NCBI RefSeq assembly: GCF_041320665.1
Contig: NZ_CP166730.1
Coordinates: forward strand, 4,216,001-4,280,000
From: Comamonas sp. GB3 AK4-5
Lineage (GTDB): Bacteria; Pseudomonadota; Gammaproteobacteria; Burkholderiales; Burkholderiaceae_C
Direction: 5' to 3'
Length of the DNA: 64,000 nucleotides
Both the position numbers and the translations under genes were made by a program. Shown here in pieces: positions 17,196-24,633 of this stretch. Each line of letters starts with the position of its first letter. Position 1 is the stretch's first letter. Under the pieces are notes generated by a model, which made no database searches, had not been told where the DNA came from, and was given only the letters and a program-made list of their open reading frames with translations.

Positions 17196-18281
17196 ATGCC
17201 ACCCGCACAGACCACCACTGCCCCCCACACCGCTGTGCTGATCGGGCGCTTTCAGCCGCTGCACCGTGGCCATCTGGCCCTGGTGCAGCAGGCCCTGGCC
17301 CTGGCCGAGCAGGTGGTGGTGGTGATTGGCAGCGCCTGGCAGGCGCGCAATCCCAAGAACCCCTTTACCTGGCAGGAGCGCGCCGCGCTGCTGCGCGAAT
17401 CGCTGTCTGCGGCCGACCAGGCCCGGCTGCGCCTGGTGCCGCTGCGCGATTTTTATGACGAGCCGCGCTGGGTGGCGGCCGTGCAGCAGGCCGTGCAGGC
17501 CCAGGTACCTGCGGGTGCCCGCGTGGCCCTGGTGGGCCATTTCAAGGATGTGAGCAGTGCCTATCTGGCACGCTTTCCCGGCTGGGAGCTGACAAGCCTT
17601 CCGCGCCAGGGCGACTTTGATGCCACACCGGTGCGCGATGCCTATCTGGGCACGCCGGCCGAGCAACTGTCTGCACTGTGGCCGGCGCTGGACACCCAGG
17701 TGCCGCCGCCCGTGCTGCGCTTTTTGCAGGAATGGGCACGCACGCCGGAATATGCCGAGATGCAGCAGGAGTGGCAGATGATTCGCCGCTATCAGGCCGC
17801 CTGGTCGCACGCGCCCTATCCGCCGGTGTTTGTCACCGTGGACGGCTTTGTGCGCTGCGCCGGCCACCTGCTGCTGGTGCAGCGCGGCCACCGTCCCGGC
17901 AAGGGCCTGTGGGCCCTGCCCGGCGGCTTTGTGGAGCCGCGCGACACGCTGTGGCAGTCCTGCCTGCGCGAGCTGCAGGAAGAAACCCAGTTCCCGCTGA
18001 GCGAGGCCCAGCTGCGTGAACGCCTGCAGGGCGTCGAAGTCTTTGACCACCCGGACCGCAGCCTGCGCGGGCGCACCATCACCCATGTGCATGCCCTGGA
18101 CCTGGGGCCGGACTTGCCTTTGCCCGAAGTGGTCGGCGGCGACGACGCTGCGCGCGCCGAGTGGGTGCCGGAGTCTGCCCTGGCCGATATGGAAGGCCAG
18201 TTCTTCGAGGATCACTTCCACATCGTGCGCCGCTGCATGACCCGCTTTGCCGGCTGGGAACTGCCGCTGCGCGCAGAATAA
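17196..18281 (+). CDS. Bifunctional NMN adenylyltransferase/Nudix hydrolase (NadM-Nudix)
   Basis: A 361-residue fusion. The N-terminal nucleotidyltransferase has GRFQPLHRGH at 17-26 with the HXGH active site, and converts NMN plus ATP to NAD. The C-terminal Nudix domain (from about residue 205) has an intact box starting GGFVEPRDTLWQSC and continuing LRELQEET near 242-264, as in ADP-ribose pyrophosphatases. The same fusion is known in cyanobacteria and Francisella. The ATG at 17196 follows AGGAG at 7 bases. In the NAD cluster it could allow direct NMN use and recycle ADP-ribose, the presumed NrtR signal. Confidence 0.92.
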   Translation: MPPAQTTTAPHTAVLIGRFQPLHRGHLALVQQALALAEQVVVVIGSAWQARNPKNPFTWQERAALLRESLSAADQARLRLVPLRDFYDEPRWVAAVQQAVQAQVPAGARVALVGHFKDVSSAYLARFPGWELTSLPRQGDFDATPVRDAYLGTPAEQLSALWPALDTQVPPPVLRFLQEWARTPEYAEMQQEWQMIRRYQAAWSHAPYPPVFVTVDGFVRCAGHLLLVQRGHRPGKGLWALPGGFVEPRDTLWQSCLRELQEETQFPLSEAQLRERLQGVEVFDHPDRSLRGRTITHVHALDLGPDLPLPEVVGGDDAARAEWVPESALADMEGQFFEDHFHIVRRCMTRFAGWELPLRAE

Positions 18282-18364
18282 ACAGGCAACCGTCCACTCC
18301 CATTTACCTAGCTTCTGCAGCGCTCCCGGTATGCGTTGCGGCCATTTTTGACTGATAGCCTCCA

Positions 18365-18847
18365 ATGTCCTCTCTGCACATCCGCCCCGCCACGCCGGGC
18401 GACACCGACACCATCCTGCACTTCATCCGCGAGCTGGCCATCTACGAAAAAGCCGAGCATGAGGCCCAGGCCACGCCCGAGCATCTGCAGCGCACCCTGT
18501 TTGCACCACAGCCCGCGGTGTTCGGCCTGGTCTGCGAACTCGATGGCGCGCCCATAGGCTTTGCCGTCTACTTCTTCAACTACTCCACCTGGCAGGGCCA
18601 GCACGGCCTGTACCTGGAAGACCTCTACATCACCCCCCAGGCCCGTGGCGTGGGGGCCGGCAAGGCCATGCTGCAGCACCTGGCCAAGATTGCCGTGGAC
18701 AAGGACTGCGGCCGCTTCGAATGGAGCGTGCTGGACTGGAACACCCCGGCCATCGACTTCTACGACACCCTGGGCGCCCTGCCGCAAAGCGAGTGGATTC
18801 GCTATCGCATGACAGGCGCTGCGCTGAAAAAAATGGCCACCCCCTGA
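18365..18847 (+). CDS. GNAT family N-acetyltransferase, diamine acetyltransferase-like
   Basis: A 160-residue single-domain GNAT. The acetyl-CoA loop RGVGAGKAM lies near residues 94-102, preceded by YLEDLYITPQA. The N-terminal IRPATPGDTDTILHFIREL and the motif W(S)VLDWNTPAIDFYDTLGA resemble the SSAT (spermidine/spermine N1-acetyltransferase) branch, also found on thialysine acetyltransferases. The substrate remains open. The gene ends in ATP-stop, where the TGA is part of the CCCCCTGAG start of repeat R copy 4, so the repeat defines the C-terminus. Confidence 0.88.
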   Translation: MSSLHIRPATPGDTDTILHFIRELAIYEKAEHEAQATPEHLQRTLFAPQPAVFGLVCELDGAPIGFAVYFFNYSTWQGQHGLYLEDLYITPQARGVGAGKAMLQHLAKIAVDKDCGRFEWSVLDWNTPAIDFYDTLGALPQSEWIRYRMTGAALKKMATP

Positions 18848-18962
18848 GCCGCTTTCGCGTCTTCCCCCTCTCTCACGCTACGCGTGGGAGGGGGACGGCA
18901 CCAGCGCGGCGGGGCGGCCCTTGCGCGGTGCCCTGACATGGGCTGCGCCAGTTTCACGGGCT
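18838..18962 (+). repeat. Dispersed hairpin repeat R, copy 4 (supplies the stop codon of the GNAT gene)
   Basis: Starts with ACCCCCTGAG overlapping the last codons and the TGA of the GNAT gene. It contains the C-run/G-run hairpin with inner CACGC/GCGTG and the GGCACC...GGTGCC stem, and ends at GCGCCAGTTT. The rest of the gap up to 19166 holds only GC-rich inverted repeats (for example GAGGCGC/GCGCCTC near 19035) and no gene. Confidence 0.85.
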
Positions 18963-19166
18963 GCGTGCTATGGATGGCCGGAGCGGGCCCGCGCAGCGCA
19001 ACGGGCGCAGGGTCCACCACCACAACGCCCAGACAGCGCTTGAGGCGCGGCGCGGCGCCTCGCCCGCAGACAGTATTCCTATACGGCAAGGGCGAGCAAC
19101 AAAGCATCAAGCGCTGTATGGGCGCCTCCACACGACCCACCCATACAGAGCAGCAAATAGATTGCG

Positions 19167-19478
19167 TCAGAACGCCACGGCCATACCGGGCACGTCGACG
19201 CGGATCACGGGGCGCGCCAGCACGGCAGCTGCGGCACGGGCATAGCTTTCGCGCCAGGCGCTGTCTTCCTGTAGCAGGCGCTGAGCCGCGCGGGCCACCA
19301 CCAGCACCTTGTCGGCAAGCAGCACCTTGCCGCTGGGGCGCAGGGGCTCGCACTCCAGTGCGGTGAATTGCTCGTCCAGCCAGCGGCGGCCGGCTTCATG
19401 TTCCATGGGGGTGGCATGGCTCAGGTCCACGCGCAGTTCCACGCCTTCGGGCAGGTTGATGATGACTTCGTGCTGCAT
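19167..19478 (-). CDS. Hypothetical protein, 103 residues
   Basis: I do not recognise this protein. It starts MQHEVIINLPEGVELRVDL behind AAAGGCGAG, has no signal peptide or membrane segment and no Cys, and is rich in Ala, Arg and Val. The first 20 residues look like a beta-strand pair and the rest like helices (SGKVLLADKVLVVARAAQRLL). Codon use is that of its neighbours, which supports it being real. It is transcribed on the same strand as aroG but lies beyond the aroG terminator. The function is unknown. Confidence 0.6.
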   Translation of the reverse strand: MQHEVIINLPEGVELRVDLSHATPMEHEAGRRWLDEQFTALECEPLRPSGKVLLADKVLVVARAAQRLLQEDSAWRESYARAAAAVLARPVIRVDVPGMAVAF

Positions 19479-19595
19479 GTCTCGCCTTTCGTGATCAGAA
19501 ATCGGGCGCGGGCGCCTGTGCGCTCCGCTTGACGCTTGGCCTGCCTGCCCCGGCCCACCCTGGGCAGGTTTCGGCCCTGACCCGCAGTGTCCATG

Positions 19596-19627
19596 AAAAA
19601 AGGAGCTGCCAGTGTTGGCAACTCCTT
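19596..19627 (-). terminator. Rho-independent terminator of the aroG transcript
   Basis: AAGGAG (19600-19605) pairs with CTCCTT (19622-19627), with an inner TGCCA/TGGCA stem and a GTGT loop. On the minus strand it is followed by TTTTTT. It lies about 90 bases after the aroG stop. Confidence 0.88.
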
Positions 19628-19713
19628 GTTTTCAGGGCAATCACTGATGGAAATCAGCCACAGGAGCGCTTGTGAAGCTCTTGTTTTGGTAGCAAAAGTC
19701 GCCCCCGCTACAT

Positions 19714-20874
19714 TCAGGCCGCAGCCAGTGCCTTGCCGGCCTGACCCGCGCGGGCGCGGCGGGCTTGCACGGCATCGGCCAGCACCTGCAGCGTGGCCAC
19801 AGTGTCATCCCAACCTATGCAGGCATCGGTAATGCTCTGGCCGTAGGCCAGCTTGCAGGCGTCGTCCTGGCCCGGGGTGAACTTCTGGGCACCGGCCACC
19901 AGATGGCTTTCCAGCATCACACCGAAGATCTGTGTGGAGCCGTCACGCATCTGGCCGGCGATATCGGCCGCCACATCTTTCTGGCGCTCATGCTGCTTGG
20001 CACTGTTGGCGTGGCTGCAGTCCACCATCAGCGTGGCGGGCAGGCCGGCTTTTTCCAGATCGATGCAGGCCGCAGCCACATGGGCAGCGTCGTAGTTGGG
20101 CGTCTTGCCGCCACGCAAAATGACGTGGCAGTCCGGGTTGCCCGAGGTGTTGACGATGGCCACCTGGCCGTTTTTGTGCACCGACAGAAAATGGTGGCCA
20201 CGGCTGGCGGACTGGATGGCGTCGGTGGCAATGCGGATATTGCCGTCCGTGCCGTTCTTGAAACCAATGGGCGCCGAGATGCCCGAGGCCAGCTCGCGGT
20301 GCACCTGGCTCTCCGTCGTGCGGGCACCAATCGCGCCCCAGCTGATGAGATCACCGATGTACTGGGGCGAGATCACGTCCAGGAACTCGCTGCCCGCCGG
20401 CACGCCCAGGCGGTTGATGTCGATCAGCAGCTGGCGCGCCATGCGCAGGCCTTCGTCGATGCGGTAGCTGCCGTCCAGGTAGGGGTCGTTGATCAGGCCC
20501 TTCCAGCCCACGGTGGTGCGGGGCTTTTCGAAGTACACACGCATCACCACTTCCAGGCTGCCTTGGAACTGCTCGCGCACCTTGGCCAGGCGGCGGGCAT
20601 AGTCCAGCGCAGCGGCCGGGTCATGGATGGAGCAGGGGCCGACGATGACCAGCAGGCGGTCATCCTCGTTGCGCATGATGCGCTGAATGCTTTGGCGGGT
20701 ATTGCTCACCAACCCTTCCACAGGCGTGCCTTGGATGGGGAAGAAGCGGATCAAATGCTCTGGTGGGGGCAACACGGTAATTTCCTCAATGCGTTCATCG
20801 TCAGTCTGGCCAGTCTTTTCTTGCACAGAGCTGCGATACCAAGCATCGCCAGAGGAGGTGTGGTGAGCGTTCAT
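19714..20874 (-). CDS. aroG: 3-deoxy-7-phosphoheptulonate (DAHP) synthase, class I (AroG/F/H type)
   Basis: A 386-residue type I DAHP synthase, first enzyme of aromatic amino acid synthesis (PEP plus erythrose 4-phosphate). Diagnostic parts are VIVGPCSIHDP (PEP/metal site), KPRTTVGWKGLINDP, GARTTESQVHRELAS, GFKNGTDG and MVDCSHANS, in family order. The start MNAHHTSSGD at 20874 follows GAGG. The frame is open further up, but that stretch spans the attenuator and is not translated in frame. Which aromatic amino acid inhibits the enzyme cannot be told here. Transcription is probably controlled by the leader peptide and attenuator upstream. Confidence 0.93.
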   Translation of the reverse strand: MNAHHTSSGDAWYRSSVQEKTGQTDDERIEEITVLPPPEHLIRFFPIQGTPVEGLVSNTRQSIQRIMRNEDDRLLVIVGPCSIHDPAAALDYARRLAKVREQFQGSLEVVMRVYFEKPRTTVGWKGLINDPYLDGSYRIDEGLRMARQLLIDINRLGVPAGSEFLDVISPQYIGDLISWGAIGARTTESQVHRELASGISAPIGFKNGTDGNIRIATDAIQSASRGHHFLSVHKNGQVAIVNTSGNPDCHVILRGGKTPNYDAAHVAAACIDLEKAGLPATLMVDCSHANSAKQHERQKDVAADIAGQMRDGSTQIFGVMLESHLVAGAQKFTPGQDDACKLAYGQSITDACIGWDDTVATLQVLADAVQARRARAGQAGKALAAA

Positions 20875-20917
20875 ATCTGCCTCGTTCCTAGTGGGGTGTT
20901 TTGGGGGAGTGATGGGT

Positions 20918-20958
20918 AAAAAAAAACCGCCGGGCTTTTCAGCTTCGGCGGTTTTTTT
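20918..20958 (-). terminator. Attenuator (leader terminator) in front of aroG
   Basis: On the minus strand CCGCCG (20951-20946) pairs with CGGCGG (20932-20927), with an inner GCT-GAAA-AGC stem, then nine T (20926-20918). It sits between the aromatic leader peptide and aroG, 44 bases before the aroG start, so it would end transcription before the gene. Its 5' arm CCGCC can also pair with GGCGG (21002-20998) in the leader peptide end, which would prevent termination. Confidence 0.88.
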
Positions 20959-20993
20959 GGGAGGGTGTGTTCGTGTGTGCGAGCGCTGGCCTC

Positions 20994-21050
20994 TCATCCG
21001 CCTGGGACCGAGAGCCAAAAGTAAAAATAGAAAGCGCTGCGTACTTGCAT
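20994..21050 (-). CDS. aroG leader peptide (18 residues, FYFYFW run)
   Basis: ATG at 21050 opens an 18-codon frame, MQVRSAFYFYFWLSVPGG, stopping with TGA at 20996-20994. Residues 7-12 are Phe-Tyr-Phe-Tyr-Phe-Trp, so ribosomes would stall here when any aromatic aminoacyl-tRNA is short. Just after the run GGCTCTC (21016-21010) can pair with GAGAGGCC (20995-20988, one bulge). A stalled ribosome would block that pairing and free GGCGG (21002-20998) to act as antiterminator. This is the layout of classical trp and phe attenuators. No clear Shine-Dalgarno is present, and the predicted +1 is only about 2 bases from the ATG, so it may be leaderless. Confidence 0.8.
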   Translation of the reverse strand: MQVRSAFYFYFWLSVPGG

Positions 21051-21058
21051 AGCGAACG

Positions 21059-21087
21059 AATGTAGCACTGCTTATGCGGCAGCGCAA
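21059..21087 (-). promoter_or_regulatory. Probable aroG promoter
   Basis: On the minus strand TTGCGC (21087-21082), a 17-base spacer and TACATT (21064-21059). It lies between the tldD terminator and the leader peptide, placing +1 near 21052. Confidence 0.55.
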
Positions 21088-21131
21088 CACCAGCGCCGCA
21101 CACCAAAGCAATAAAACTCCAAATAAGACAC

Positions 21132-21164
21132 AAAAAAGCACCGCCATATTCAGATACAGCGGTG
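21132..21164 (-). terminator. Rho-independent terminator of tldD
   Basis: On the minus strand CACCGC (21164-21159) pairs with GCGGTG (21144-21139), with an inner TAT/ATA pairing, followed by CTTTTTTG. It separates tldD from the aroG promoter. Confidence 0.8.
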
Positions 21165-21205
21165 ATTTTACTTTTTCACACAGTAATCCTGCGTATTTTT
21201 AGAAA

Positions 21206-22666
21206 TTAAGCGGTTCCACCCACCGTGAGTCCGTCGATGCGCATGGTGGGCTGGCCCACGCCCACGGGCACGCTCTGGCCTTCCTTGCCGCAGGTGCCCA
21301 CGCCACTGTCCAGGCGCATGTCGTTGCCGATCAGGCTGACCTTTTTCATGCATTCCGGGCCGTTGCCCACCAGCGTGGCACCCTTGACGGGGTACTGGAT
21401 CTTGCCGTTTTCCACCCAGTAGGCCTGGCTGGCCGAGAACACAAACTTGCCGCTGGTGATGTCCACCTGACCGCCGCCGAAGTTGGTGGCGTACAGGCCT
21501 TTTTTGATGGAGGCGACGATTTCCTGCGGATCCTTGTCGCCGCCCAACATATAGGTGTTGGTCATGCGCGGCATGGGCAAGTGGGCATAGCTTTCACGGC
21601 GGCCGTTGCCTGTTGGCTTGACGCCCATCAGGCGGGCATTCAGGGCGTCTTGCATATAGCCCTTCAGGATGCCGTCCTCGATCAGCACATTGGCCTGGGA
21701 GGGGCAGCCCTCGTCGTCCACATTCAGCGAGCCACGGCGGTCGGCCAAGGTGCCGTCGTCCAAAATGGTGACGCCCTTGGCGGCCACGCGCTGGCCGATG
21801 CGGCCGCTGAAGGCGCTGGAGCCCTTGCGGTTGAAGTCGCCTTCCAGGCCATGGCCCACGGCCTCGTGCAGCAGCACGCCGGGCCAGCCCGAGCCCAGCA
21901 CCACGGTCATCATGCCGGCAGGGGCCGGACGCGATTCGAGGTTGACCAGAGCCTGGTCCACGGCCTCGTCCACATACTGGGCTATCTGCTCGTCGCTGAA
22001 ATAGGCCAGGCCAAAACGGCCACCGCCGCCGGACGAGCCCACCTCGCGGCGGCCTTTTTGCTCGGCAATCACCGTCACCGACAGGCGCACCAGGGGGCGC
22101 ACATCGGCGGCCAGCGTGCCGTCGGCCCTGGCCACCATGACCACGTCGTATTCACTGGCCAGGCCGGCCATGACCTGCACCACGCGCGGGTCCTTGGCAC
22201 GGGCCAGCTTTTCCACCTTGCCCAGCAGCTCGACCTTGGCCGTGCTGTCCATGGAGGCAATGGGGTCCAGTTCGGGGTAGAGGCTGCGGCTGGGCGCAAT
22301 CTTGGCCTTGGGAATGCGCACCTTGCGGCCTTCCCGGGCCGAGGAGATGGCGCGCACGGTGCGGGCCGCATCCAGCAGCGAAGCCTGCGAAATATCGTCG
22401 GAATAGGCGAAAGCCGTCTTCTCGCCGCTGACTGCGCGCACACCCACGCCCTGGTCGATGGAGAAGGAGCCGGTCTTGACGATGCCCTCTTCCAGGCTCC
22501 AGCCTTCGGCACGGGTGTACTGGAAGTACAGGTCGGCATCGTCAACCTGGTGGGCCCGGATCTCGGCCAGGGCCTGGGCCAGGTGGCGCTCATCCAAGCC
22601 AAAGGGTTCAAGCAGCAGTTGCCGGGCCGTGGCCAGGCGCTCAATGGTCGGTTCGCGGGAGATCAT
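21206..22666 (-). CDS. tldD: Metalloprotease TldD
   Basis: A 486-residue TldD-family zinc protease subunit; TldD/TldE process small peptides such as microcin B17 and CcdA. The zinc site HEAVGHGLEGD (HEXXXH) is near residue 270, inside VVLGSGWPGVLLHEAVGHG. The C-terminal NMRLDSGVGTCGKEGQ and QPTMRIDGLTVGGT blocks are also typical. TldE/PmbA is not in the window, which is usual because the two genes are often apart. ATG at 22666 gives a full-length family protein. Confidence 0.95.
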   Translation of the reverse strand: MISREPTIERLATARQLLLEPFGLDERHLAQALAEIRAHQVDDADLYFQYTRAEGWSLEEGIVKTGSFSIDQGVGVRAVSGEKTAFAYSDDISQASLLDAARTVRAISSAREGRKVRIPKAKIAPSRSLYPELDPIASMDSTAKVELLGKVEKLARAKDPRVVQVMAGLASEYDVVMVARADGTLAADVRPLVRLSVTVIAEQKGRREVGSSGGGGRFGLAYFSDEQIAQYVDEAVDQALVNLESRPAPAGMMTVVLGSGWPGVLLHEAVGHGLEGDFNRKGSSAFSGRIGQRVAAKGVTILDDGTLADRRGSLNVDDEGCPSQANVLIEDGILKGYMQDALNARLMGVKPTGNGRRESYAHLPMPRMTNTYMLGGDKDPQEIVASIKKGLYATNFGGGQVDITSGKFVFSASQAYWVENGKIQYPVKGATLVGNGPECMKKVSLIGNDMRLDSGVGTCGKEGQSVPVGVGQPTMRIDGLTVGGTA

Positions 22667-22717
22667 TCATAGATTGTAGGCATGCGCCCATGTCCCCGCC
22701 ATGCTGCGGGCCGCTGA

Positions 22718-23890
22718 CTACAGTCTTTGCATGCTGTCCTTGGGCGCACCGCGGTGGGTGCGTGCCACCGCCATCAGCACGCCCAGCGCCAGCCCCAGCG
22801 TCACCATGGCCGTGCCGCCATAGCTCACGAATGGCAGGGGCACGCCCACCACCGGCAAGATGCCGCTGACCATGCCCATGTTCACAAAGGCATAGGTAAA
22901 GAAAATCATGGCCACGGCGGCAGCCATCAGGCGTGTAAACAAGGTGTTGGCATGCATGGCAATCGCCAGGCCACGCCAGACCAGCAGCAAAAAGCCGGTG
23001 ATCAGCACCAGATTGCCCAGCAGGCCGAACTCCTCGGAGTACGCCGCAAAAATGAAGTCGGTGGTGCGCTCGGGAATGAATTCCAGATGGGTCTGGGTGC
23101 CGGCCATAAAGCCCTTGCCCCAGATGCCGCCCGAGCCGATGGCAATCATGCCCTGGATGATGTGAAAGCCCTTGCCCAACGGATCGCGCGTGGGGTCCAG
23201 CAAGGTGCAGACCCGGGTGCGCTGGTAGTCGTGCAAAAAATACCAGCTCACGCCATCGGCGCACAGCGTGGGTTCGTTCCAGATGATCAGGGCCACGCCC
23301 ACCACACCCAGCAGCACCGGCGGCACGATCAGCTTCCAGGGCAGGCCGGCAAAAAAGATCACCGACAGGCCGGCCGCCATCACCAGCAAGGCCGTTCCCA
23401 GGTCAGGCTGCTTCATGATCAGGCCCACCGGCAGCAGCAGCAAGATGAAGGCGATGACGAAGTCCGAGGTCCGGCGCTGGCCCTCGCGCTTCTGAAACCA
23501 CCAGGCCAGCATCAGCGGCGTGGCAATTTTCAGCAGCTCCGAAGGCTGGACCACCACCCCCAGGTTCACCCAGCGCTGCGCCCCCTTTTTGGTGATGCCA
23601 AAAAGCAGCACCGCCACCAGCAACGCCACGCCCAAGGTGTAAAGCGGCACGGCCAGCAGCATCAAGCGCTGCGGCGGCACCTGGGAGACCAGGAACAAAA
23701 TGCCCGCTGCCAGCAGCATGTTGCGACCATGGTCGGCAAAGCGCGATCCATGGTCGTAGCCCGCCGAGTACATGGCCAGCAGACCCACGCTGGCCAGCAC
23801 CCCTATGAGCAACAGCAAGACATAGTCGAAGTTGCGAAACAGCGGCACAAAGCGCTGCAGCAGGGACGGTTTGTCGATTTCGGCGGACAT
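22718..23890 (-). CDS. rodA: Rod shape-determining SEDS glycosyltransferase RodA
   Basis: A 390-residue SEDS protein with about ten membrane segments. It begins MSAEIDKPS, then LFRNFDYVLLLLIGVLASVGLLAMYSAG. QPDLGTALLVMAAG and FGLLGNLVLI are core SEDS motifs; the Asp of the former is in the family's catalytic region. RodA polymerises lipid II along the cell side wall with PBP2. The shape (FDY start, WNE...LLDPTRDPLGKGFHI loop) is RodA rather than FtsW, and a separate ftsW lies in the dcw cluster at 47190-48461. The mre genes and pbp2 normally precede it, but here yqiA follows on the other strand, so rodA stands alone. Confidence 0.93.
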   Translation of the reverse strand: MSAEIDKPSLLQRFVPLFRNFDYVLLLLIGVLASVGLLAMYSAGYDHGSRFADHGRNMLLAAGILFLVSQVPPQRLMLLAVPLYTLGVALLVAVLLFGITKKGAQRWVNLGVVVQPSELLKIATPLMLAWWFQKREGQRRTSDFVIAFILLLLPVGLIMKQPDLGTALLVMAAGLSVIFFAGLPWKLIVPPVLLGVVGVALIIWNEPTLCADGVSWYFLHDYQRTRVCTLLDPTRDPLGKGFHIIQGMIAIGSGGIWGKGFMAGTQTHLEFIPERTTDFIFAAYSEEFGLLGNLVLITGFLLLVWRGLAIAMHANTLFTRLMAAAVAMIFFTYAFVNMGMVSGILPVVGVPLPFVSYGGTAMVTLGLALGVLMAVARTHRGAPKDSMQRL

Positions 23891-23988
23891 AGCCCTACAT
23901 TATCGCGGGCCGCTCGCTGCCCCGCAGCCCCACAGGGTCACAGAGGCCTCCATCCAGGTACAGGCCGGCCAGGCGCTACCATGGGCCC

Positions 23989-24576
23989 ATGGCCACCACC
24001 ACCCATTTGCTGTATCTGCACGGCTTTCGCTCCTCTCCGCAATCGGCCAAGGCCCAGGCCATGGCCACCTATGTGAGAGACCAGCACCCCGATGTGCAAT
24101 GGTGGTGCCCGCAGCTGCCCCCCTCGCCCCAGGACGCCATGGACATGGTGGCCGAAGGCTTGCGCGACTGGCCAGCCGCACACATGGCGGTGATCGGCTC
24201 CTCGCTGGGCGGGTTCTACGCCAGTTGGGTGGCCCATCTCAAGGGCTGCCCCAGCGTGCTGCTCAATCCTGCCTCCTACCCCGACCGCGATCTGGAGCGC
24301 TACATCGGCGAGCACAGCAGCTGGCACGATCCCGAAACCCGCTTTTTCTTCAAGCCCGAATACATTGCCCAGCTGCAGGCCCTAAGCCTGCATAGCAAGG
24401 CTCCAGCCGGGCCGGAACTGGGTCTGTTTGCCAAGGGCGATGAGCTGCTGGACTGGCGCGAGATGCTGGCCCGCTACCCCCTGGCCGAGCACATTCTCAT
24501 TGAAGGCAGCGACCATGCCCTGAGCGGCTTTGAGGCCCATATCCCCGAGATTTGCAACTTTTTGCACCTGGCCTGA
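23989..24576 (+). CDS. YqiA-like esterase (UPF0227 alpha/beta hydrolase)
   Basis: A 195-residue small alpha/beta hydrolase. LLYLHGFRSSPQSAKA at 8-23 and the nucleophile elbow GSSLGG (Ser72) match YqiA. The C-terminal EGSDHALSGFEAHIPEI supplies the catalytic His. YqiA shows esterase activity on acyl-CoA and short esters; its cell role is unclear. The gene is divergent from rodA across about 100 bases. ATG at 23989 gives the standard family start. Confidence 0.88.
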   Translation: MATTTHLLYLHGFRSSPQSAKAQAMATYVRDQHPDVQWWCPQLPPSPQDAMDMVAEGLRDWPAAHMAVIGSSLGGFYASWVAHLKGCPSVLLNPASYPDRDLERYIGEHSSWHDPETRFFFKPEYIAQLQALSLHSKAPAGPELGLFAKGDELLDWREMLARYPLAEHILIEGSDHALSGFEAHIPEICNFLHLA

Positions 24577-24633
24577 GCCGCGCCAGCCCCGGCCGCTGTC
24601 CAAGGACAAGGGCGGCATGGGAAAATGCCGCCC

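Noticed and set aside
19765..20919. A 384-codon plus-strand frame opposite aroG
   Set aside because: Shadow frame: low-complexity, no recognisable motif, and it would cross the attenuator.
20939..21133. A 64-codon minus-strand frame covering the aroG leader region
   Set aside because: It runs through the promoter and into the attenuator. The 18-codon frame with the aromatic run in a different phase explains the region better.
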